Source: an uncultured Alphaproteobacteria bacterium
GTDB lineage: Bacteria > Pseudomonadota > Alphaproteobacteria > Rhizobiales > Hyphomicrobiaceae
Assembly (NCBI GenBank): GCA_937950105.1
Contig: CALFEM010000277.1
Span: 1 to 7,998, forward strand
Reading direction: 5' to 3'
Length of the DNA: 7,998 nucleotides
This document shows positions 6,292 to 7,998 of the stretch, piece after piece. The notes under the pieces were generated by a model. The model saw only the letters and a list, made by a program, of their open reading frames with translations, was not told the DNA's origin and did not search any database. The position numbers and the translations under genes were made by a program. Each line of letters opens with the position of its first letter. Positions within the stretch are counted from its first letter, which is position 1.

Positions 6292-6297
6292 AGGAGA
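6292..6297 (+). promoter_or_regulatory. ahcY ribosome binding site
   Basis: AGGAGA at 6292-6297 is followed by 9 nt and then ATG at 6307. It is among the strongest ribosome sites in the window, as expected for a highly expressed housekeeping enzyme, and it fixes the ahcY start. Confidence 0.8.
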
Positions 6298-6306
6298 ACG
6301 CCGAGC

Positions 6307-7704
6307 ATGGCAGACTACATCGTCAAGGACATCTCGCTCGCCGCTTTCGGCCGCAAGGAGATCGAGCTCGCCGAGACCGAGATGCCGGGCCTGATGTCGA
6401 TCCGCGCCGAATACGGCCCGCAGCAGCCGCTGAAGGGCGCCCGCATTGCCGGTTCGCTGCACATGACCATCCAGACCGCGGTGCTGATCGAGACGCTGAA
6501 GGCGCTCGGCGCCGATGTCCGCTGGGTGTCGTGCAACATCTTCTCGACGCAGGACCACGCCGCAGCCGCCATCGCCGCCAGCGGCACCCCCGTGTTCGCC
6601 TACAAGGGCGAGACGCTGGTCGAGTACTGGGACTACACCGCCAGGCTGTTCGACTGGCATGGCGGCGGCGTGCCGAACATGATCCTCGACGACGGCGGCG
6701 ACGCCACCATGCTGGTGCACTACGGCCTCAAGGCCGAGCAGGGCGACACGGCGTTCCTCGACAAGCCGGGTTCGGAGGAGGAGGAGATCTTCTTCGCCCT
6801 CATCAAGAAGATGCTCTCTGAAAAGCCGAAGGGCTGGTTCGCCGAGGTGGCCAAGTCGATCCAGGGCGTTTCGGAAGAGACGACCACGGGCGTGCATCGC
6901 CTCTACAAGCTCGCCGAGCAGGGCAAGCTGCTGTTCCCGGCCATCAACGTCAACGACAGCGTCCCCAAGTCGAAGATCGACAACCTCTATGGCTGCCGTG
7001 AGTCGCTGGTCGACGCCATCCGCCGCGGCACCGACGTCATGCTGGCCGGCAAGGTCGCGTTCGTCGCCGGCTTCGGCGATGTCGGCAAGGGTTCGGCCGC
7101 TTCGCTGCGCCAGGCCGGCGCCCGCGTCATCGTCTCCGAGATCGACCCGATCTGCGCCCTGCAGGCCTCGATGGAGGGCTACGAGGTCGCGACCATCGAG
7201 GATGCCTTCAGCCGCGCCGACATCTACGTCACCGCGACCGGCAACAAGGACATCATCACCGTCGATCACATGCGGCAGATGAAGGATCGCGCCATCGTCT
7301 GCAACATCGGCCACTTCGACAACGAGATCCAGGTCGGCGGTCTCAAGAACATGAAGTGGACGAACATCAAGGATCAGGTCGACGAGATCGAGTTCCCCGG
7401 CGGCAACCGCATCATTCTGCTGAGCCAGGGCCGTCTCGTGAACCTCGGCAACGCGATGGGCCATCCCTCGTTCGTGATGTCGGCGTCCTTCACCAACCAG
7501 ACGCTGGCCCAGATCGAGCTCTTCTCGAACCCCGGCAAGTACGAGAAGAAGGTCTACACGCTGCCGAAGTTCCTCGACGAGAAGGTCGCGATGCTCCACC
7601 TCGCCAAGGTCGGCGCGACGCTGACCAAGATGACGCAGCAGCAGGCGGACTACATCGGCGTGTCGCCGCAGGGGCCGTTCAAGGCCGAAGCCTACCGGTA
7701 CTGA
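6307..7704 (+). CDS. ahcY: Adenosylhomocysteinase (S-adenosylhomocysteine hydrolase)
   Basis: AhcY reversibly splits S-adenosylhomocysteine into adenosine and homocysteine in the cytoplasm, using bound NAD. This removes the product inhibitor of methyltransferases and feeds the methionine cycle. The 465-residue protein is full length. The substrate domain has [14 protein letters not shown] (51-64) and LDDGGD (127-132). The catalytic segment [17 protein letters not shown] (214-230) supplies Lys221, Asp225 and Asn226. The NAD-binding loop is GFGDVGKG (255-262). NIGHFDNE (333-340) and GNAMGHPSF (381-389) carry further active-site His residues. The C terminus KAEAYRY supplies the Lys and Tyr that reach the neighbouring subunit's NAD. 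Residues about 150-190 are the extra segment of the long bacterial/plant form, absent from the 432-residue mammalian enzyme. No key residue is missing. Confidence 0.98.
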   Translation: MADYIVKDISLAAFGRKEIELAETEMPGLMSIRAEYGPQQPLKGARIAGSLHMTIQTAVLIETLKALGADVRWVSCNIFSTQDHAAAAIAASGTPVFAYKGETLVEYWDYTARLFDWHGGGVPNMILDDGGDATMLVHYGLKAEQGDTAFLDKPGSEEEEIFFALIKKMLSEKPKGWFAEVAKSIQGVSEETTTGVHRLYKLAEQGKLLFPAINVNDSVPKSKIDNLYGCRESLVDAIRRGTDVMLAGKVAFVAGFGDVGKGSAASLRQAGARVIVSEIDPICALQASMEGYEVATIEDAFSRADIYVTATGNKDIITVDHMRQMKDRAIVCNIGHFDNEIQVGGLKNMKWTNIKDQVDEIEFPGGNRIILLSQGRLVNLGNAMGHPSFVMSASFTNQTLAQIELFSNPGKYEKKVYTLPKFLDEKVAMLHLAKVGATLTKMTQQQADYIGVSPQGPFKAEAYRY

Positions 7705-7715
7705 AAAAGAAAGGC

Positions 7716-7737
7716 CGGGGGAGGAACACCTCCCCCG
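7716..7737 (-). terminator. Hairpin just after ahcY, T-rich on the minus strand
   Basis: CGGGGGAGG (7716-7724) and CCTCCCCCG (7729-7737) form a perfect 9-bp stem with an AACA loop. Read on the minus strand it is followed by GCCTTTCTTTTTCAG, so it fits a terminator for transcription arriving from the thiolase gene. On the + strand, where it lies 11 nt past the ahcY stop, only AATCCCCC follows; it may still protect or end the ahcY mRNA. Confidence 0.6.
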
Positions 7738-7808
7738 AATCCCCCACCGCTCTTTGGCTTTTGGGGACTGACCGCCACGACCGGCGCCACGTGCCAGAAA
7801 AAGGAGGG

Positions 7809-7836
7809 GGTTTGGGGGAGTTCATCTCCCCCAACC
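7809..7836 (-). terminator. Terminator of the minus-strand thiolase gene
   Basis: GGGGGAG (7814-7820) and CTCCCCC (7826-7832) pair around a 5-nt TTCAT loop, extended past a bulged T by GGTT (7809-7812) with AACC (7833-7836). It lies directly past the thiolase stop codon (7838-7840). On the minus strand it is followed by CCCTCCTTTTTCTGG. The stem core is nearly the same as that of the hairpin at 7716-7737. Confidence 0.65.
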
Positions 7837-7837
7837 T

Positions 7838-7998
7838 TCAGGCGACCTCGAACAACCTGGCGGCGCCCTGCCCGCCACCGACGCACATCGTCACCACGAC
7901 GAATTTCGCGCCGCGCTTCCTGCCCTCGATCAGCGCATGCCCCGCCATGCGCGCGCCCGACATGCCGTAGGGATGGCCGATCGAAATCGCCCCGCCAT
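7838..7998 (-). CDS. Thiolase (acetyl-CoA acyltransferase family), C-terminal end only
   Basis: Only the last 52 residues are in the window; the gene continues past the right edge. They read [16 protein letters not shown] near the left end, then [20 protein letters not shown] before the TGA at 7840-7838. GHPxG (His8 of the visible part) and CxGGGQG (Cys38) are the two C-terminal active-site motifs of thiolases, which join or cleave acyl-CoA chains with a second, N-terminal cysteine that is not visible here. The Tyr in GHPYG occurs in some FadA-like and acetyl-CoA acetyltransferase subfamilies, but this fragment cannot separate a degradative beta-oxidation thiolase from a biosynthetic one. The gene converges on ahcY with 133 bp between stop codons. 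Confidence 0.93.
   Translation of the reverse strand, partial: GGAISIGHPYGMSGARMAGHALIEGRKRGAKFVVVTMCVGGGQGAARLFEVA

Larger units (their letters stand above)
5709..6306. other. Gene-free region upstream of ahcY
   Basis: About 600 bp with no ORF I can support. It contains the distal part of the TadG-like gene's upstream region (to about 5734), palindromes at 5806-5842 and 5933-5988, and a small stem CGGCGG-T-CCGCCG near 6068-6080. It also holds a short AT-rich patch near 6098-6120 that is the best candidate for ahcY transcription control, and then a GC-rich ahcY leader. I looked for SAH-, SAM-II- and SAM/SAH-type riboswitch cores and did not find one. Confidence 0.6.

Noticed and set aside
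6130..6306. SAH riboswitch in the ahcY leader
   Set aside because: A fragment ACGCTGCCTCG near 6150 vaguely recalls the SAH-riboswitch core, but the conserved GAGGAGCGCTGC, CAGGCTCGG and later ACGGCGCTC segments are not present in order.
5948..6308. Small minus-strand frames of 86 and 113 codons upstream of ahcY
   Set aside because: They have no ribosome site of note and no recognisable motif; the longer one also runs through one arm of the long palindrome.
6286..7599. Minus-strand 437-codon open frame opposite ahcY
   Set aside because: It is antisense to a fully conserved AhcY and its composition is that of a mirrored GC-rich frame.

Overview
The window is high-GC DNA from an alphaproteobacterium, most likely of the Hyphomicrobiales (Rhizobiales). 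The strongest evidence is gene order. A ChvI/ChvG (BvrR/BvrS) two-component pair is followed by a short, alphaproteobacterial-type HPr kinase, a ManX-type EIIA and an HPr, with ahcY (S-adenosylhomocysteine hydrolase) further downstream. I see no rRNA, tRNA, CRISPR array, insertion sequence or phage gene. Species and genus cannot be fixed from this window.

Layout. Bases 1-607 hold the 3' part of chvI. Bases 705-2552 hold chvG, with hprK abutting it (2553-3047, no gap). A 204-bp gap separates hprK from manX (3252-3656), and ptsH/HPr follows (3683-3985). All five are on the + strand and plausibly form one signalling operon ending at a GC-rich hairpin just after ptsH. A TadG-like protein with a von Willebrand A domain is encoded convergently on the minus strand (4113-5543). 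It has its own terminator and an AT-rich upstream region of roughly 150 bp that stands out sharply from the GC-rich surroundings. From about 5709 to 6306 there is no convincing gene. That stretch holds two long palindromes (5806-5842 and 5933-5988), a possible operator (6098-6119) and the ahcY leader. ahcY (6307-7704, + strand) meets the 3' end of a thiolase gene coming from the right edge on the minus strand (7838 to the edge). Two similar G-run hairpins lie between them.

How the genes work together. ChvG is a membrane sensor kinase that phosphorylates the response regulator ChvI to control envelope and host-interaction genes. HprK, EIIA and HPr are the core of the regulatory, non-transporting PTS of alphaproteobacteria. 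HPr has both its phosphorylation sites: His22 for the PEP-driven relay and Ser53 for HprK. No permease component is present, so this is a signalling relay, not a sugar importer. AhcY removes S-adenosylhomocysteine to keep methylation running. The TadG-like gene belongs to a different functional world (pilus assembly or cell surface) and looks like an insertion into an otherwise conserved hpr-ahcY neighbourhood.

I found no convincing wholly new biological system. The points most worth checking are the orphan TadG-like gene with its AT-rich upstream region, the palindromic repeat at 5933-5988, and the paired hairpins after ahcY.
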